Shown piece by piece: positions 34,526 to 36,339 of a DNA stretch of 36,339 nucleotides. Origin of the DNA: Candidatus Iainarchaeum sp. (lineage in GTDB: Archaea > B1Sed10-29 > WALL01). The DNA is taken from positions 1 to 36,339 of the forward strand of contig JAGGYF010000036.1 in NCBI GenBank assembly GCA_021162685.1, in the 5' to 3' direction. Made by a program: the position numbers and the translations under genes. The notes beneath the pieces were generated by a model that was not told the origin of the DNA, did not search any database, and saw nothing but the letters and a program-made list of their open reading frames with translations. Within the stretch, counting starts at the first letter, position 1. Each line of letters opens with the position of its first letter.

Positions 34526-35794
34526 ATGGCAGACGATAAACCTCACTTGAACCTTGTGTTCATCGGACACGTAGACCATGGAAAGTCTACACTAGTCGGC
34601 AGGATCCTGTATAATACAGGGGCTGTTGACGAAAACACAATGAGAAAGCTTAAAGAAGAGGCAGAAAAGCTAGGGAAGGCAACATTCGAGTTCGCATTCG
34701 TCATGGACCGATTGAAGGAAGAGAGGCAGAGAGGTCTAACCATTGACCTGGCACACAAGGACTTTAAAACAAGCAAGTATTATTTCACAATCATTGATGC
34801 ACCAGGTCACAGAGACTTCGTAAAGAATATGATTACAGGAGCCTCTCAAGCAGATGCAGCAGTACTGGTTGTTGATGTTGCAAGTGGCGTACAACCACAA
34901 ACAAAGGAACACGCATTCCTAGCAAGAACACTGGGTATCAAGCAGCTCATTGTAGCAATAAACAAGATGGATGCAGTGAACTTTGATCAGGCAAAGTACA
35001 ATGAAACAAAGTCACAGGTAGAGAACCTATTAAAGACAATTGGTTATGATACAAGCAAGATACCGTTCATACCAACATCTGCATACGCAGATGCAAATGT
35101 TACATCAAAGAGTGACAAGACACCGTGGTACAATGGTCCATCACTCATAGATGCACTGAATGCTCTAGAAGTTCCACCAAAACCAATGGACAAACCATTG
35201 AGATTGCCTGTGCAGGATGTATATAACATCACAGGTATTGGTACAGTACCTGTTGGTAGAGTAGAAACAGGTGTTTTGAAGGTTGGTCAACAGGTAATAG
35301 TAATGCCATCCGGTGCAAAAGGAGAAGTAAAGAGTATTGAGATGCACCACCAACCAATGCAACAGGCAGAACCAGGAGACAATGTTGGTTTCAATATAAG
35401 AGGTATCGGAAAGAACGATGTTAAGAGAGGAGATGTTGTCGGACCAGTTGAACACCCACCAACAGTTGCAAAGGAATTCACCGCACAGATTGTTATTTTG
35501 CAACACCCAAGTGCAATCACAGCAGGTTATACACCAGTATTCCACTGCCACACAGCACAGGTTGCATGTACAATATCAGAACTAATAAAGAAATTGGACC
35601 CAAGAACAGGACAAGTAGTTGAGGAAAATCCAAAGTTCCTCAAAACAGGTGACGTAGCAGTTGTTAAAGTAATACCAACAAAGCCAATGGTAATAGAGAG
35701 TTCAAAGGACTTCCCACAGCTAGGAAGATTCGCAGTCAGAGATATGGGAATGACAGTTGCAGCTGGTATGGTTTTAGAGGTAACACCAAAGTAA
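34526..35794 (+). CDS. tuf: Translation elongation factor EF-1 alpha
   Basis: 422 residues. G1 [10 protein letters not shown]2 GLTIDLA, G3 DAPGHRDF, G4 NKMDA, G5 TSAY. Domains II and III follow ([20 protein letters not shown] in part; [15 protein letters not shown] at the C-terminus). It delivers aminoacyl-tRNA to the ribosome. The codon use is the most strongly A-rich and regular of the window, as expected for a highly expressed gene. Confidence 0.97.
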   Translation: MADDKPHLNLVFIGHVDHGKSTLVGRILYNTGAVDENTMRKLKEEAEKLGKATFEFAFVMDRLKEERQRGLTIDLAHKDFKTSKYYFTIIDAPGHRDFVKNMITGASQADAAVLVVDVASGVQPQTKEHAFLARTLGIKQLIVAINKMDAVNFDQAKYNETKSQVENLLKTIGYDTSKIPFIPTSAYADANVTSKSDKTPWYNGPSLIDALNALEVPPKPMDKPLRLPVQDVYNITGIGTVPVGRVETGVLKVGQQVIVMPSGAKGEVKSIEMHHQPMQQAEPGDNVGFNIRGIGKNDVKRGDVVGPVEHPPTVAKEFTAQIVILQHPSAITAGYTPVFHCHTAQVACTISELIKKLDPRTGQVVEENPKFLKTGDVAVVKVIPTKPMVIESSKDFPQLGRFAVRDMGMTVAAGMVLEVTPK

Positions 35795-35835
35795 AGCCCT
35801 TCGGGGCTTCCTAACCCCATTTTGTTTTTTAGGTG
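35794..35835 (+). terminator. Hairpin with T-rich tail after EF-1A
   Basis: AAGCCC-TTCG-GGGCTT, starting at the EF-1A stop codon, is followed by CCTAACCCC and ATTTTGTTTTTTA. It looks like a partial terminator or attenuator limiting read-through into rps10, 48 bp downstream. Confidence 0.6.
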
Positions 35836-35842
35836 AAGAATA

Positions 35843-36151
35843 ATGCAGATTGCAACAGTAAAGCTCACAGGACCTGATTATAAGAAGTTGGATATGGTAT
35901 GCAACCAGATAAAGGAGATTTGTAAAAAGACCGGTGCAAAGGTATCCGGGCCAATTCCCCTACCAACGAAAAGATTGCATATCCCAACAAGAAAGAGTCC
36001 ATGTGGCGACGGCTCAGAGACTTATGAGCACTGGGAGATGCGCATCCACAAACGCCTTCTGAACATAGAAACAGATGAGAGAACCTTACGCCAAGTAATG
36101 CGTGTCCAGGTTCCAGACCAGGTTCATATTGAAATAGAGCTAAAAGAATAG
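35843..36151 (+). CDS. rps10: Ribosomal protein S10
   Basis: 102 residues, complete. Motifs: KVSGPIPLPTKRLHIPTRKSPCGDGSETYEHWEMRIHKRLLNIE (in part PIPLPTKR and HWEMRIHKRL) and VQVPDQVHIEIELKE. It is a 30S head protein. GGTGAAGAATA precedes the ATG. Last gene of the block; a T-rich stretch follows. Confidence 0.96.
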   Translation: MQIATVKLTGPDYKKLDMVCNQIKEICKKTGAKVSGPIPLPTKRLHIPTRKSPCGDGSETYEHWEMRIHKRLLNIETDERTLRQVMRVQVPDQVHIEIELKE

Positions 36152-36154
36152 ATT

Positions 36155-36165
36155 ACTTTTTAAAT
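36155..36165 (+). promoter_or_regulatory. TATA-like box before the second multi-hairpin element
   Basis: CTTTTTAAATC ends 23 nt before the start of the repeat at 36189, the spacing expected if the element is transcribed as an RNA. It may alternatively be the rps10 terminator tract. Confidence 0.35.
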
Positions 36166-36188
36166 CTCTAATTCTCTAAACATTAAAA

Positions 36189-36271
36189 CAGCCTTTTTCC
36201 GCTTCAGGCGGAAAAAGCCTGGGGAAGTATAACCATGTTCGCCCTGCCGGCGAACAAGGACGCCTTCGGCG
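36189..36271 (+). repeat. Multi-hairpin repeat element, copy 2
   Basis: Nearly identical to 5130-5213: hairpins CTTTTTCCGC/GGCGGAAAAAG, GTTCGCC/GGCGAAC and CGCC/GGCG, one base deleted in GGGGAAG and one T-to-C change. It is followed, as in copy 1, by ATGCTTA and a CACTATTAG segment. Confidence 0.75.
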
Positions 36272-36321
36272 CATGCTTAAAAGATCCCACTATTAGAAAA
36301 CCATAAGCTGGGGTCGCATAG

Positions 36322-36339
36322 GCCCAAATTACATATGGG
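36322..36339 (+). repeat. CAAATTACATATGG hairpin, third copy (cut by window edge)
   Basis: GCCCAAATTACATATGGG at the last bases. The loop is the same as at 4919 and 5098 but the stem is CCCA/TGGG. The sequence continues beyond the window. Confidence 0.65.

Overview
The window is archaeal chromosomal DNA. Evidence: RNA polymerase subunits H, B'', B', A' and A'' are separate genes followed by L30e, NusA, S12, S7, EF-2, EF-1A and S10. Other markers are a UbiA-family archaeal-lipid prenyltransferase, TATA boxes about 25 nt upstream of many leaderless starts, GGTG-type ribosome binding sites, and tRNA genes with bulge-helix-bulge introns. The split B subunit and gene order fit a euryarchaeal or DPANN-type lineage (for example Diapherotrites or Micrarchaeota-like). 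I cannot fix the lineage from this window alone.
Layout: 1-4.6 kb holds the end of a DUF4143 ATPase, a lipid prenyltransferase, an Lrp regulator, the TrkH/TrkA potassium uptake pair and an unknown protein. 4.6-5.3 kb holds tRNA-Pro(UGG), tRNA-Leu(UAA) and hairpin-rich repeats. 5.3-10.8 kb is a mixed set: Nudix, flavodoxin, ParB-like, tRNA-Thr(GGU), CoA-binding, MscS, DUF116, UPF0282 and THEP1-type NTPase. 10.8-11.5 kb holds a two-intron tRNA-Met followed by a RelBE-type islet. 11.6-15.5 kb has an M29 aminopeptidase, then rpiA-tpi-prs with a convergent rpe, a small pentose-phosphate/PRPP cluster. 15.6-19.6 kb is an accessory island beginning at tRNA-Thr(UGU) with three toxin-antitoxin modules (RelE-like, AbiEi/AbiEii, MNT/HEPN). 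19.6-22.4 kb has a TauE exporter, an OB-fold protein, a half-ferritin-like protein and a DMT transporter. 22.4-23.0 kb holds tRNA-Pro(CGG), tRNA-Tyr and tRNA-Asp. 23.1-36.2 kb is the RNA polymerase/translation operon, followed by another copy of the hairpin repeat at the window edge.
Three patterns recur. (1) Both tRNA-Pro genes have a partial copy of their own 5' end plus a shared structured insert between the TATA box and the intact tRNA. (2) Three tRNA 3' ends are duplicated downstream, and all four toxin-antitoxin modules are bounded by direct repeats (tRNA-derived or not) with no integrase visible. (3) A multi-hairpin element of about 84 bp occurs at about 5.1 kb and 36.2 kb, associated with a hairpin whose stem shows compensatory change.
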